Positions 45,404 to 55,000 of a stretch of DNA of 64,000 nucleotides are shown piece by piece; position 1 is the first letter of the stretch; each line of letters opens with the position of its first letter. The notes beneath the pieces were generated by a model. It did no database searches and was not told the origin of the DNA. It was given only the letters and a program-made list of their open reading frames with translations. The stretch lies in assembly GCF_002863565.1 (NCBI RefSeq), contig NZ_PGUW01000002.1:309724-373723 (forward strand), read 5' to 3'. The DNA comes from Bacillus sp. V5-8f (GTDB lineage: Bacteria; Bacillota; Bacilli; Bacillales; DSM-1321). Made by a program: the position numbers and the translations under genes.

Positions 45404-45704
45404 GACAAGTAATCCCCCTACACCATGATTTTTGCTTAGTTTTAGGAGAAGGGAACTTGATTATGTATAGAGTATTAGGAACTATTTTCCTTACGTTGGG
45501 AAGTATCTGTTATTGTAAATTCGGGGAGATTAGTGGCTAATCGGTTCGTTGTTCTGCGATAGTAAAGACAATTCTAAAATCCCAAAAAACTTCCATATCT
45601 AGAGAGGTTTAGCCAACGCTAGTCTGGAAGGATCTTTGAGGCAAGCGGCATGGCTAAACAAAAGAAAGATCACCGTTATAATGCCAAACCAAATACTATA
45701 ACGT
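45404..45704. other. Intergenic region, nothing recognised
   Basis: About 300 bases between two minus-strand genes with no frame or clear hairpin. Confidence 0.5.
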
Positions 45705-46205
45705 TTAATCTTTGTTCTCAAAAAAAATATGTTCCGCCTGCAATCTGTGTTTTTCAACCGAAATTATACCATAAGAATACATCGGCTGCCTTCTTTTCTC
45801 TGTTGGGGAACCTGGATTGAATAATAGCACGCCGTTTAGTTCCTTCTTTAACGGAATGTGGGAATGCCCAAAAATGATCATATCGACGCTTTCACCCTCA
45901 AATGTTGCGATTGCCCGTTTTTCTGTCGTCCCTTTTTGGCCATGTCCATGCACAATTCCAATCCGCTGGCCATAAATTTCAACCACCTGCTTTTCTGGGA
46001 GCTTTTTCTTCATTTCTTCACCATCAACATTGCCAAAGACTCCTTTAACCGGAGCGTACCTCATCAGTTCTTCATAAACATCCATTGTCTGCCAGTCTCC
46101 TGCATGGATGATCAATTCTGCTCCTCTAAGTCCCTCAATTAATTTTTCCGGAAGTTTTTTTCCCCGCTTCGGCATATGTGTATCAGAAATAACGATGATT
46201 TTCAC
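45705..46205 (-). CDS. MJ0936/YfcE-family phosphodiesterase
   Basis: A 166-residue calcineurin-like phosphoesterase starting at GTG 46205 behind AAGGAG. Motifs: IVISDTHMPKRGKKLPEK, LIIHAGDWQ, GVFGNVDGEE, IVHGHGQKG, IIFGHSHIP and LFNPGSPTEKRRQPMYSYGI. These are the complete two-metal site of the family (cyclic-nucleotide/phosphodiester hydrolases). The cellular substrate is unknown. A damaged copy of its 5' half and upstream region lies at about 50563-50850. Confidence 0.92.
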   Translation of the reverse strand: MKIIVISDTHMPKRGKKLPEKLIEGLRGAELIIHAGDWQTMDVYEELMRYAPVKGVFGNVDGEEMKKKLPEKQVVEIYGQRIGIVHGHGQKGTTEKRAIATFEGESVDMIIFGHSHIPLKKELNGVLLFNPGSPTEKRRQPMYSYGIISVEKHRLQAEHIFFENKD

Positions 46206-46473
46206 AGAAAATCTCCTTCATTGCTTTTTAGAATTTATAACCATATTATCCTTAAATTTTTACCGCCAAACAACTCGGTAAAAAATTCAGTTTGTCGGTT
46301 CATTCTTCATTTCCATCCTTCTATAGAACCGTTTTTGTTGTAATACCGAGATTAAGGAATAGGTTTTAATTGCTGGTTGTTACAATTTTTCAACAATTTT
46401 AAAAGCTCTATTGATGCAAAAAAAATATAGGTGTAGTCTCAAAAAAAAGTTTTTTAGAAAGAAGAGATTGAAA

Positions 46474-46593
46474 GTGAAGAAAGTAATACTTCTTTTTGCA
46501 GCTATGATAATCGCCAGCTCATTAGGCCACCAAATAAATGGGGGGTATAAGGACCCGCGTAAATCTCGACCTAGATATTTTCATTTAAAATAG
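46474..46593 (+). CDS. Possible short secreted peptide
   Basis: From GTG 46474 the frame gives 39 residues: a basic start (VKKVILLFAAMIIASSLGHQ) like a signal peptide with AxS-type cleavage, then a short basic tail (DPRKSRPRYFHLK). The ribosome-binding site is weak (AAGAGA). A terminator follows at 46631. Possible small secreted product, uncertain. Confidence 0.35.
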   Translation: MKKVILLFAAMIIASSLGHQINGGYKDPRKSRPRYFHLK

Positions 46594-46630
46594 AATGCCA
46601 GCATAAATTTAGAATGTACAACGTAAAAAG

Positions 46631-46662
46631 GCGACCAGCTTTAAAAGAAAACTGGTCGCTTT
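46631..46662. terminator. Terminator hairpin
   Basis: GCGACCAG (46631-46638) pairs with CTGGTCGC (46652-46659), with AAAAAG before and TTTA after. It can serve both strands. Confidence 0.65.
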
Positions 46663-46713
46663 ACTCAGTAAATTGAATCAAACTTTGTTTATAACTTGTG
46701 ATTTTGCAAAATT

Positions 46714-46753
46714 AAAAGCCCCCTGACTTGGTACTTAATTGACATCAGGGGGC
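46714..46753 (-). terminator. Intrinsic terminator of the efflux operon
   Basis: GCCCCCTGA (46718-46726) with TCAGGGGGC (46745-46753). On the minus strand TTTTAATTTT follows. Confidence 0.82.
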
Positions 46754-46773
46754 GTCCTCTTTTTATAGAAGCA

Positions 46774-47409
46774 TTATAATGAAATCTTGATTTCTGCGTT
46801 CATTCCAGGCAATACTTTGTCAGATGGATTTTGGATAGAAACTTTTACTGGAACTTTTTGGGTTACTTTGGTATAGTTGCCGCTCGAATTTTGCGAAGGT
46901 AAAGCGGAAAACAGGGAATTCGTAGCATAACCAATTTCCTCCACCTTCCCGTCAAATAATGTTCCAGCATCTCCGTCAACGGTAATATCAACACTATTCC
47001 CGACTTCGATTTCTTTTAAATCCGTTTCTTTGATGTTTGCTGTAATATATAGATGGGCCATATCGGCTGTCTCTGCAAGAACCTGGCCTGCTTGGACGGT
47101 TTGGTTCAATTTGGCTTCATTTTTGATGATAGTACCGTTCATCATTGTGTTGATAGAAACAGTCTGTTTACCATCTGTTACTTTCCCGACTGTTTGCTTT
47201 TTAGAAACATCTTTTCCTTCTTTTACATCCCAATTGGTCAATAAACCAGAAGATGGTGCAACCACCTGAATCATATCGGCTGATACGATAGCATCGTCTG
47301 TTTTGACATAATTCTGCTTTTGATAATAGAGGTAACCCCCTGCTGTAATTAATGCAAATATAATCACGATACCTATAGTATTTATTAAAATTAAACGACC
47401 TTTACCCAT
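46774..47409 (-). CDS. HlyD/EmrA-type membrane-fusion subunit
   Basis: A 211-residue protein with an N-terminal membrane anchor (residues 6-28), then the biotinyl-lipoyl-like halves YVKTDDAIVSADMIQVVAPS SGLL-TNWDVKEGKDV and AKLNQTVQAGQVLAETADMA, and the beta-barrel IKETDLKEIEVGNSVDITVD. It is shorter than E. coli EmrA, as in Gram-positive HlyD-like partners of DHA2 pumps. It lies 57 bases after the MFS gene, the same operon. Confidence 0.88.
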   Translation of the reverse strand: MGKGRLILINTIGIVIIFALITAGGYLYYQKQNYVKTDDAIVSADMIQVVAPSSGLLTNWDVKEGKDVSKKQTVGKVTDGKQTVSINTMMNGTIIKNEAKLNQTVQAGQVLAETADMAHLYITANIKETDLKEIEVGNSVDITVDGDAGTLFDGKVEEIGYATNSLFSALPSQNSSGNYTKVTQKVPVKVSIQNPSDKVLPGMNAEIKISL

Positions 47410-47466
47410 TCTCTCATACTCTCCCTATCTTAAAAATGTTCCTTTGAACAGCTGTCCCATCATTTC

Positions 47467-49101
47467 TTATGCAGAAGGATCTGCAGCTTTTTTCTCTTGC
47501 GGAGCAGGCAGAAGTATTTTTTTTGGCTTCTGAACAAGTGACCGCCCCTTGCCCGTTACAATTTTTCCAATTGAAGCAACCAGCATGATTGCCCCCAATG
47601 CCTGCAAAATTGTAAACAAGTCATGATACGCACCCAGAATCGCGGCCTTTTTCGAATTTACTACGAGCTCATAAGATGCCATATTTTTGGCGTTTGATAA
47701 TGAATATCCCTTCCCTATCAGCTCATGAATTAAATGAGTCATTTCCATTTTAAAGTGTAAACCGTTTTGATCAAGGTGTCCTCTGATGCTTTCATAATGG
47801 AATGCATTCTGTCTAATCAAAAACCAACCAATAAAAGGAGAAATTACCGCACCTATGAAGTTACGAATGGAATGTAATGTAACAGATCTCATGGAAGCCT
47901 TATGAATATCTCCGGCTAATGCCGCTCCCAGTGCTCCTGACACCAATACCATACTGATTCCGGCTCCGAGTAAGGCGACCTGGAAATATAATGATGGTAA
48001 AGAAGCTTCTGATCCAATGACTTTCCATTTAATACTTACATACATTACCGCCAATGAACCAACAAATCCAAGAACACCTGCCCCCAATTTATCATAAAGC
48101 ACCGTTTTGAGAACGGCTGTCACCACAATTCCTACAAAGAACCAGCCATAAAAATGTGATAGATACACAAAAGGAAGATCCATATTATTACGCAAGAAGC
48201 CGTTTATCCCGGCAAGTGCTACAATCAGGGCTACATGGGAGGTTACCGCCATTACCATCCCCGAAAATGGTTTTGACGCCTTTAATGTACCAAAGGGTAC
48301 CAGAGGAGTTTCTGCCTTTAGGTCAACAAAAACGAACATAATTAACAATATTAGCGCCATAACCAAAAATGGCCAAACATAAAGGGATAGGAATCCTTTT
48401 TCTTGCAAATTGCATAGCGGAAAAGCAAGGACGACCATAATCAGAGTTAACAAAAATACTCCTGTTTTATCTACTGGTTTATGACTTTCCTCCGACTCAT
48501 TATTTTTTGGTAAACCAAAAAAACCAATTATTAAGCATAATATTGAGGAAAGCACATTAAGCAAGAATAACCAGCGCCAAGCATCCGTGGTTAAGGAAAT
48601 GGATCCAAATAAAGCACCCATTGCACTTGCACCAAATAACCCAGTGATAATCATAAACAAAAATATGTTTCGGATTTTGTTTGGGAAGGACCTTAAGCTA
48701 ACGGGCAAAATGTTTAAAAACAGCATCCCGGCACTCAATCCCTGAATGATTCTACCAATAACAAGCGTAATGATTTCCGGAGAAAGGGCACTAATAATAG
48801 AACCGCAAAGGAAAATAAAGACAAACAGTAAATAATTTTTCCTCAAACCAAATTTCCTTGTAAGCACAGGACCGAGTGGTACGCCGAGTGCAAAGGCCAA
48901 ATTCGACAATGTTGATGGCAACAGCAGCTCATTTGAACTGAAATGAAGACCATTCTGTATAATGCCTTGATTTAAAATATAGGAAAGGTTAGAAAAGTAC
49001 TGCGACCCAATTCCAAATATCGTTAGTAGGGATATGATCAAATATTGCGGGACAGCAACCCTTTCTGTCTCTGACGCAGACGTATTAATCCGCTTACTCA
49101 C
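47467..49101 (-). CDS. DHA2-type MFS multidrug exporter (EmrB-like)
   Basis: A 544-residue transporter with about 14 membrane helices. Motif-like elements: GVPLGPVLTRKFGLRKNYLL (loop 2-3 motif A), IGRIIQGLSAGMLFLNILPV (motif B), and LFGASAMGALFGSISLTTDAWRWLFLLNV (the antiporter-type motif C region and following WRW). It should expel drugs or fatty acids using the proton gradient. GTG start behind AAGGAGG. A dyad overlapping its promoter region fits control by the MarR protein encoded upstream. Confidence 0.9.
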   Translation of the reverse strand: MSKRINTSASETERVAVPQYLIISLLTIFGIGSQYFSNLSYILNQGIIQNGLHFSSNELLLPSTLSNLAFALGVPLGPVLTRKFGLRKNYLLFVFIFLCGSIISALSPEIITLVIGRIIQGLSAGMLFLNILPVSLRSFPNKIRNIFLFMIITGLFGASAMGALFGSISLTTDAWRWLFLLNVLSSILCLIIGFFGLPKNNESEESHKPVDKTGVFLLTLIMVVLAFPLCNLQEKGFLSLYVWPFLVMALILLIMFVFVDLKAETPLVPFGTLKASKPFSGMVMAVTSHVALIVALAGINGFLRNNMDLPFVYLSHFYGWFFVGIVVTAVLKTVLYDKLGAGVLGFVGSLAVMYVSIKWKVIGSEASLPSLYFQVALLGAGISMVLVSGALGAALAGDIHKASMRSVTLHSIRNFIGAVISPFIGWFLIRQNAFHYESIRGHLDQNGLHFKMEMTHLIHELIGKGYSLSNAKNMASYELVVNSKKAAILGAYHDLFTILQALGAIMLVASIGKIVTGKGRSLVQKPKKILLPAPQEKKAADPSA

Positions 49102-49161
49102 CTATATTCCTCCTTTCCATTTCATAATGATGTTTGGATTTTGTAAAAACCCTCTCGTATA

Positions 49162-49189
49162 TTGCGTAATGCAAGTTGTATTATACAAC
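49162..49189. promoter_or_regulatory. Double dyad, candidate MarR operator/promoter
   Basis: GTTGTAT-T-ATACAAC (49175-49189) is a perfect 15-base palindrome containing a minus-strand TATAAT. Next to it, TTGC-gtaat-GCAA (49162-49174) is a second dyad. They lie 60-90 bases before the exporter start, between it and the marR gene. MarR-family repressors bind such sites. Confidence 0.55.
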
Positions 49190-49310
49190 ATTAAAATGAA
49201 AAAAAAAATTCAAAAATACTCTTTTTATTACTCATTTACAGGTTTATGAAAAAAGACTGTGACGATCGTCATCAGCCTCCTTCATCTACTTCTTCTTTAT
49301 TAAATCCCGA

Positions 49311-49739
49311 TTAATTGCCCCAACTCTTAAAGTCGCGATTAAGACGTGTCAAGTTAGCTTCCAGCTGTTTTAATTCTTCGACCGTCCACTCATGGAGGAT
49401 CTCTGCATATACAGCATTGCGTGCCTTCTGTACCCTATGCAGGATTTCTTTCCCCTCTTTCGTAATTTGTACTAGACTGATTCGGCGATTATTATGATTT
49501 GGATAGCGTTTTATAAAGTTCTTTGACTCTAAATTTGAAACCTGCCTGCTCGCTGTTGAAAGGTTTAGCATTAAAGTGTCAGAAAGCACGTTAATCGCTA
49601 AAGGACCATTTTCATCCAGCTCACTTAGCATGAGATACTCGGACCTGTCCAGACTACCCAGCCGAGGACTATGAGCTGTTGTAAGACGAACAAGCAAGGC
49701 AATTTCATATTCAATTAACTGGAGTAAGTCTTGATTCAA
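49311..49739 (-). CDS. MarR-family transcriptional regulator
   Basis: A 142-residue winged-helix protein: SRLGSLDRSEYLMLSELDENG PLAIN-VLSDTLMLNLSTASRQVSNLE (helix-turn-helix), FIKRYPNHNNRRISLVQITKEGKE (wing with the D/N-x-R motif) and a C-terminal dimer helix. TTG start behind GAGGGGGG. First gene of the presumed marR-emrB-emrA unit, with 209 bases to the exporter that hold a candidate operator. Confidence 0.92.
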   Translation of the reverse strand: MNQDLLQLIEYEIALLVRLTTAHSPRLGSLDRSEYLMLSELDENGPLAINVLSDTLMLNLSTASRQVSNLESKNFIKRYPNHNNRRISLVQITKEGKEILHRVQKARNAVYAEILHEWTVEELKQLEANLTRLNRDFKSWGN

Positions 49740-50094
49740 AATTTTCCCCCCTCATACTAACACCGTTCATTGTTTACATAAGCGAATGATCTATATGTAT
49801 ATTATAAGATGAAAATTAAATTGATGTAAATGAAGCACTTTTTATCATATTACCCGACCCCCGGTCTATGACTTCGTTTTTCCCCTATGTCCGAAGGTGA
49901 TATTTCCAGTAAACCAAACGGTCAAAGTAACTATAAATAAAAATTGAAGCGTTTTTTTACTGCAATAATTCCAACACTAGTAAATTATTTAACAATGAAA
50001 GGTTTATTTCTCATTCTAAACGGCTATAAAAATGTGGATAAATGACGAATACTTTTTATAATGATTCATACCAAAACCCGGGAGGAATAAGTGT
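49740..50094. other. Intergenic region between divergent genes, nothing further recognised
   Basis: About 350 AT-rich bases, with the CGGGAGGAA ribosome-binding site of the next gene at the right end. Confidence 0.5.
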
Positions 50095-50310
50095 ATGATT
50101 ACCGCTACAGTAAACGATAATAAAAGTTCAGTCATAAAAAACTATACTATTAAGAGCATATGGTCAAATAATGACTACATAGTAACGCTAGATATTCTAT
50201 TGCAGGACGGAACACTAATCAAAAATGCCAAGCTGGAAATAACCAAAGAATGGCTGAATGCCAATAACGGGGCAATGGAAAATGCTGTTAGGGCAGCTTT
50301 AGGGGACTAA
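50095..50310 (+). CDS. Small hypothetical protein
   Basis: A 71-residue protein with a strong ribosome-binding site (CGGGAGGAA). Sequence character: beta-rich first half (VIKNYTIKSIWSNNDYIVTL), then KEWLNANNGAMENAVRAAL. No family recognised. Confidence 0.6.
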   Translation: MITATVNDNKSSVIKNYTIKSIWSNNDYIVTLDILLQDGTLIKNAKLEITKEWLNANNGAMENAVRAALGD

Positions 50311-50562
50311 TACATAGATATTGTTGAAGATGGGTACTGAAAACCTTTTCCTATTTGTTTATTGCTTACGCTTGAAATATAGTTATATCAACAGTAAACG
50401 GTATTTGGATAATCAATCAAATAGACAGCCTTTTTAACATGGGTTAATCCAGCGCAAATGAGGGAATTTCTTCGTCATTCCTTCCAGCCATCACTATGGA
50501 CAATCCTAATTATTTGTTTACTATTGATTTCTAAACATATTTGTCTGCAAGATGTCCCTAAA

Positions 50563-50850
50563 TTTCTTCACCGTCAACAATTACCATAGACTCCTTTAAC
50601 CGGAGCGTACCTCATCAGTTCTTCATGCACATCAATTGTCTGCCAATCTCCCGCATGGATGATGAGTTCTGCTCCCTCTAAGTCCCCTCCATTACTTTTT
50701 CACGAACGTTTTTACTCGATTCCGTATTGTGTTTAAAAAAATGGCAAGCTCCTTCATTTTTACGGTAATTATATCAATTTTATCCTTAATTAGTGCCGCG
50801 GAAGAACTGGGTGAAAAAACGGTTTGACGGTTCATATTTCCTCTCCTATA
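50563..50850 (-). pseudogene. Partial duplicate of the MJ0936-family phosphodiesterase gene and its upstream region
   Basis: From about 50563 the sequence follows 46014-46310 closely. The block AGACTCCTTTAACCGGAGCG and the 19 bases after it are identical, and similarity continues past the gene start into the former upstream region (TATCCTTAA, CGGTTCAT). Only the 5' part of the gene is present, with frameshifts in the N-terminal region. This shows a partial gene duplication 4.5 kb away that has since decayed. Confidence 0.85.
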
Positions 50851-50886
50851 CTAGTAAGGTTGATGACTAAGAAATAGGTGATTTCT

Positions 50887-51951
50887 ATGGACTTTTCAAT
50901 TTCATTTCTATCATTTTATGTAATTCAAGTTGAAGGCAAAGGCGAGCAAGCGGATAAAAGATATAAACATTTTCAAACGTTGGATTCGGAGGATTACGAA
51001 AACAGCCCGTTAAAGGATTTCCTTGACGGGGAACTCATGAAAATATCAAAAAGGAAAGTCGACCGCCATCCAAAAGCCGAACAAGTACCAACAAAAATCG
51101 GCCATTTTATTGTGGAAGCAGGCCATGACCTTGAGTCCAATCCAAACTATAACCTGTTTAACCGGATCCGGCTCGCAAAAAACAAAGAAGTGTTTCAGGA
51201 AGAAAGCGAACAATTCGTTCGATCCTATATTGATACAAGCGCTGTTCGAGGTGGTGTGTTTTTAGTAGCCAATGCCAAGCTCACAAAGTATTTCGATGAA
51301 CCGTTCGTGTTTATTATGAAATGCGATTTTGAACCAAAAGTTGCTTCCATTTCAGATGAATCTACTCTCATCCGAAACGTGGAAATGGCCATCACGACCA
51401 AAAATATGAAATCCATCCAATATCCATACATGCCAGAAGAAGGAATGGTCGAAGAAGGCGAACTAAAAATCCACCAGTCCTCCCATGCACGTTATTTTGA
51501 AGATTTCTTGAAGTTTGTGGAGTATGGCGAATCCATGCCTGAAATCATGAAGGCACAGGTCATGAACATGGTCCAGGAGCATGTGTATGAAACCTTCGAG
51601 GATAACAGTGAGGAACTAAAGCAATTTGAGGAAGATTTGGAAATTTGGGAAGCCAGCGAGAAACGGGAGATACGGGAACGCCTTGACACCCATCAGGTAG
51701 TCGAAGCCGCCGCTCAAATTGTTGAGCAAACTCCTGATGCCCAACTCCAAATGAAGCTCGGAGAAACAACCGTCAAAGGATTGCTGGCTGACTTCGGGCA
51801 GAATCTACACTTAGCCAAGGTAAACGGGCGTTATGTCTTAGTGGTGGAAGCGGAAAGCATCACCTTTGAAAAAGGCGTTTCCCCGATTGAGTTTCATAGG
51901 CCTGATGAATTGCAGGAGATTATGAACAAGATACAAAACAAAAATATGTAA
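50887..51951 (+). CDS. DUF3900-like protein of bacilli
   Basis: About 354 residues from ATG 50887, which has AGGTGA upstream; the frame extends to a GTG at 50878. N-terminal part YVIQVEGKGEQADKRYKHFQ, middle VRGGVFLVANAKLTKYFDEP FVFIMKCDFEPK, and an acidic coiled-coil-like part rich in Glu around residues 225-285. It resembles the DUF3900 proteins of Bacillus cereus-type genomes in length and opening, with moderate confidence. The middle region recalls nucleoid-associated YejK-type proteins only loosely. Cytoplasmic, function unknown. Confidence 0.65.
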   Translation: MDFSISFLSFYVIQVEGKGEQADKRYKHFQTLDSEDYENSPLKDFLDGELMKISKRKVDRHPKAEQVPTKIGHFIVEAGHDLESNPNYNLFNRIRLAKNKEVFQEESEQFVRSYIDTSAVRGGVFLVANAKLTKYFDEPFVFIMKCDFEPKVASISDESTLIRNVEMAITTKNMKSIQYPYMPEEGMVEEGELKIHQSSHARYFEDFLKFVEYGESMPEIMKAQVMNMVQEHVYETFEDNSEELKQFEEDLEIWEASEKREIRERLDTHQVVEAAAQIVEQTPDAQLQMKLGETTVKGLLADFGQNLHLAKVNGRYVLVVEAESITFEKGVSPIEFHRPDELQEIMNKIQNKNM

Positions 51952-52100
51952 ACTGAAATTAAATTTTTTAACATTTTATCGAGTTTCCTGGCTCCACAAT
52001 TTCATTTCATCAAAATACATCATTTTTAGGAAGAAAGATACTGGATGTAAAACTACGGGGGCAATGGTTGACATCGTCGGTTTTTCTTCCTTTACAATGA

Positions 52101-52123
52101 AAAACATCCGAATTATTCGGATG
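52101..52123 (-). terminator. Intrinsic terminator overlapping the gene end
   Basis: CATCCGAA (52105-52112), loop, TTCGGATG (52116-52123), followed on the minus strand by TTTTTC. Confidence 0.75.
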
Positions 52124-52325
52124 CATACTTAACTATTCCATGTACATAAACAGAGTATTCTCGTGGAATATACTCTCTTAATTTGATTCTTCCTTCAATT
52201 TCTAACTCTGTGACCCATTTTTGAATGTTATGTTCGTCACTCTTTCTAGCCTTTGGAATCTCAATTGAAAAAAGGTTTCCTCGACTAGCTTTCTGAAGAT
52301 TTTTTAACAATATCTCCTTATTCAT
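52113..52325 (-). CDS. Small hypothetical protein
   Basis: 70 residues from ATG 52325, behind GGAAGGGATG; the open frame extends further upstream but only this start has a ribosome-binding site. It reads MNKEILLKNLQKASRGNLFS, KWVTELEIEGRIKLREYIPR, with the layout of a small winged-helix domain. I do not recognise a family. Confidence 0.6.
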   Translation of the reverse strand: MNKEILLKNLQKASRGNLFSIEIPKARKSDEHNIQKWVTELEIEGRIKLREYIPREYSVYVHGIVKYASE

Positions 52326-52739
52326 TGGGTCATCCCTTCCTGTACTACATAATAGTATTCGACACAAAATGATATAATCCTTTGTGGCATGACAATTGTC
52401 GGAAAGAATAACACAAAATAAAAGCCAATCATTATTATTCGGTACATTATTATCGACAATAGAAACGTCTCTCTGAAGATTCAGTGTAATCACTGGGTTT
52501 TTATTCACTAATATGTAAGTCATTGACTTCACAAAAAAAGTAAAGAAGGAATATGCTTAAAGGGTCATTATAACGTGAAAGGGAAATTTATATTGATTCA
52601 CTACTTGATAAGTCAACACAAAAACTGTCATACAGAGGTTCACTGAGAAAGACTCTATTTCCTGTAACGACAGGCTGTCTTCCCTTGGGGTTAGGCAGGT
52701 TTGTTTTAGTTGATTTAAAGCATCCCTTAACGGAAGCTC

Positions 52740-52940
52740 TTACACTTCACTATAACTTAATACTTTAAATTCTTTAGAGGGACGTTCTATGACTCGTGAT
52801 AATTCTGCCACAATGTTATCGTAGTTGTCTACTTCACTATCAGTACGTTCAACATCAACATTGGTGTATTTATAATTCTTGTTCGGTACTAAACTTTTAC
52901 CAATACGGTCAAATAACAAATATTTCACTTTATAACTCAT
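52740..52940 (-). CDS. Small hypothetical protein beside a YolD remnant
   Basis: 66 residues from ATG 52940, behind AAAGGGAGATG. It reads MSYKVKYLLFDRIGKSLVPN with a charged second half. Unknown function. It follows the YolD-like remnant by about 50 bases on the same strand, so the two may have been an operon. Confidence 0.55.
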   Translation of the reverse strand: MSYKVKYLLFDRIGKSLVPNKNYKYTNVDVERTDSEVDNYDNIVAELSRVIERPSKEFKVLSYSEV

Positions 52941-52991
52941 AGTAATCATCTCCCTTTGTCTACTCTTTCGACACAAAGGAGATATTTCCTG

Positions 52992-53283
52992 CTACTCCAC
53001 TACAACGACCTTAACTATGTCCTCAAACTTAATCTTTATTTTGTAATAACCCTCTGTTTGCTGCTCTAAATAAACCACCTTATGTATTGGATCTAATCTG
53101 TGAACTACCCCCTAATAATCCCATTCAAAACCGTCTTCCCAAACTGATATCTTCAAGAGATAATTTCCATCGCATAGCAAATTCTGTTTTCAAACTCTTC
53201 GATCTTGTACTCATCTAAAATCGGTTTAGCTTGTCGGGAATAATCCTTATTCAATTCGTTTAGCATTTTCAAATGTTCAGGAT
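52992..53283 (-). pseudogene. YolD-family remnant
   Basis: One frame reads HPEHLKMLNELNKDYSRQAK, PILDEYKIEEFENRICYAME, then a TGA. The +2 frame continues with ISVWEDGFEWDY, a TAG, and VVHRLDPIHKVVYLEQQTEG, ending FEDIVKVVVVE. This is the YolD fold (PILDEDEIEE... , then the two-sheet 'G.I..IDP..K.I.L' part). At least one frameshift and one internal stop make it non-functional. YolD genes often sit beside Y-family UV-repair polymerases, none of which is here. Confidence 0.75.
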
Positions 53284-53508
53284 GAAAAAAGCGGCTTTAA
53301 GGAAAAGTGTAACTCCGAGGGACAATGTTCGCTTCATTTTTTCTTCCTTAACAATGGTCTTGCATTTTTTTCCGTTTCCTGTTAAGATTAAAAAGAATTA
53401 TTTTTGTTCGGTGTAAAGGATAGTATAAGTATCGACTTTTCGTCTTGATGATCACTTTGGGCAGGGATAGTTAAACATTGTGCTTTTATGCACTAGGAGG
53501 CAACATAA

Positions 53509-53709
53509 ATGGAACAAGGTACAGTTAAATGGTTTAATGCAGAAAAAGGTTTTGGATTTATCGAACGTGAAGGTGGAGACGATGTATTCGTTCACTTCTC
53601 TGCTATCCAAAGTGAAGGTTTCAAATCATTAGACGAAGGTCAAAAAGTTACATTTGACGTTGAGCAAGGCGCTCGCGGAGCACAAGCTGCTAACGTTCAA
53701 AAAGCTTAA
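53509..53709 (+). CDS. CspB/CspD-type cold-shock protein
   Basis: A 66-residue OB-fold RNA/DNA chaperone. RNP1 is [10 protein letters not shown]2 is DVFVHFSAI, with the aromatic surface of the family (W8, F15, F17, F27, H29, F30). It binds single-stranded nucleic acid and counters RNA structure in the cold. ATG 8 bases after AGGAGG (53495-53500), which is preceded by a small GTGC/GCAC hairpin (53480-53493) that may modulate translation. It has a long leader (over 80 bases), usual for csp genes, and is monocistronic. Confidence 0.97.
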   Translation: MEQGTVKWFNAEKGFGFIEREGGDDVFVHFSAIQSEGFKSLDEGQKVTFDVEQGARGAQAANVQKA

Positions 53710-53735
53710 TCTTGAATGAAACATACCTAAACTGA

Positions 53736-53764
53736 CAGACTCCCTACAAAGAGTCTGTTTTTTT
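53736..53764 (+). terminator. Intrinsic terminator of the cold-shock gene
   Basis: CAGACTC (53736-53742), loop, GAGTCTG (53751-53757), then TTTTTTT. Confidence 0.92.
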
Positions 53765-53912
53765 GTTTTACAAAACACTCAATAAAAAACCCTACTCAAC
53801 GAGTAAGTAGGGGATGGTACAGGTAAAGTAAAAAGTTCAAAGCTTAAAAGGTTCTCTAAAGTATAGCATAGTTATCGCAGTATGGGTAATTTTTAACAGT
53901 ATTTTTTTCTTG

Positions 53913-54086
53913 TTAGTTCTTTTTAACTAGCTCATCTTCGAAGTAAAAAGTTGATGGATGCTCTTTTATGGTATAAGAATACTGCTTCATGTTTTTGATA
54001 TACAGCCATGTATTTATGGTTACGAATTCATCAGTTGTTTTTATTGTTACTTTATCTCCAAATTGATACTTGTTTTTGTCTGCCAC
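53913..54086 (-). CDS. Small hypothetical protein
   Basis: 57 residues from GTG 54086 behind GGGGGTG. It reads ADKNKYQFGDKVTIKTTDEF, then WLYIKNMKQYSYTIKEHPST and a charged end, resembling a single SH3-like barrel. No family named. Confidence 0.5.
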   Translation of the reverse strand: MADKNKYQFGDKVTIKTTDEFVTINTWLYIKNMKQYSYTIKEHPSTFYFEDELVKKN

Positions 54087-54139
54087 ACTTGCACCCCCTA
54101 TTTCAGTAACTACACTTATCTGTTTTCGTAAGTCGTCAT

Positions 54140-54343
54140 TTAATTTCCTATTATTTGTATTCCAATTAATAATTGAAGGGTGTGATGGGGAAGAAAATGA
54201 ATATCGTTTTGTTTTGGGTCTAAGTAAGAAATCTCAACTGTACTTTCAGGATTAAGTCTTTGATGGTCTTGTGTTATTTGCTCGATTTTACGATCCAATT
54301 CCTTTTGGTTATTTGCAAAAGTGATTGTAGTCATTGTAGTCAT
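54140..54343 (-). CDS. Small hypothetical protein
   Basis: 67 residues with AAAAAGGAG upstream of ATG 54343; a second ATG follows three codons later. It starts MTTMTTITFANNQKELDRKI. No family recognised, but the ribosome-binding site is good. Confidence 0.45.
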   Translation of the reverse strand: MTTMTTITFANNQKELDRKIEQITQDHQRLNPESTVEISYLDPKQNDIHFLPHHTLQLLIGIQIIGN

Positions 54344-55000
54344 TATAGAACTCCTTTTTATGTCTATTTAGACAAAAGTGACATCCTTCCTCCAATTCAC
54401 TTTTAGAAATTTGTCCCAAGGTTTTATTCCTCAACCTCTATCTTAACATTATATCCAGAATTATTGTTTCTAAGAGCTGGACAAAAAACACCCTCGAGGA
54501 TATTGTTAGTCCGGCGAACTGAGTAATCAACTGGGTGATATTCTTGTACTAACTCGTTTTTACATTTAGGTATCCGAGAGTAATCTTATCAAAACCTAAA
54601 CATGAAAGCCCTACCTCTCTTCCATCTTGCGACTCCTAGGTCGCGCCAGTGAAAAATATGGTCTTGAAACTTTCAGTGAATTTTATTCTTTGTGGAAGTA
54701 ATACTAATTGGGATCATCAATTAAATGGATAAACAGAATAATAAGTATTGGGGTTTATTAAACCTGAGGACTTAAAACGCAAATTGTATCTTGTATTACT
54801 AATATTATTATACACTGCAGCAATCATGTACTTAATATAGAATGTAATATAGAGAAGTGACTCTCTTCATTATTCTTTATCATTCACTAATTGTTACCCT
54901 CGATATTCTTTTATATTCGCAACTTAATATAAACCAACCTATATTATAAAATCATACAACATATTGAAATATTTGTCAAACTTAATGAAATTTGAATGAT
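54344..55000. other. Intergenic region, nothing recognised
   Basis: About 650 AT-rich bases. A short dyad GCGACTCCTAGGTCGC lies near 54627-54642. No coding frame is supported. Confidence 0.45.
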
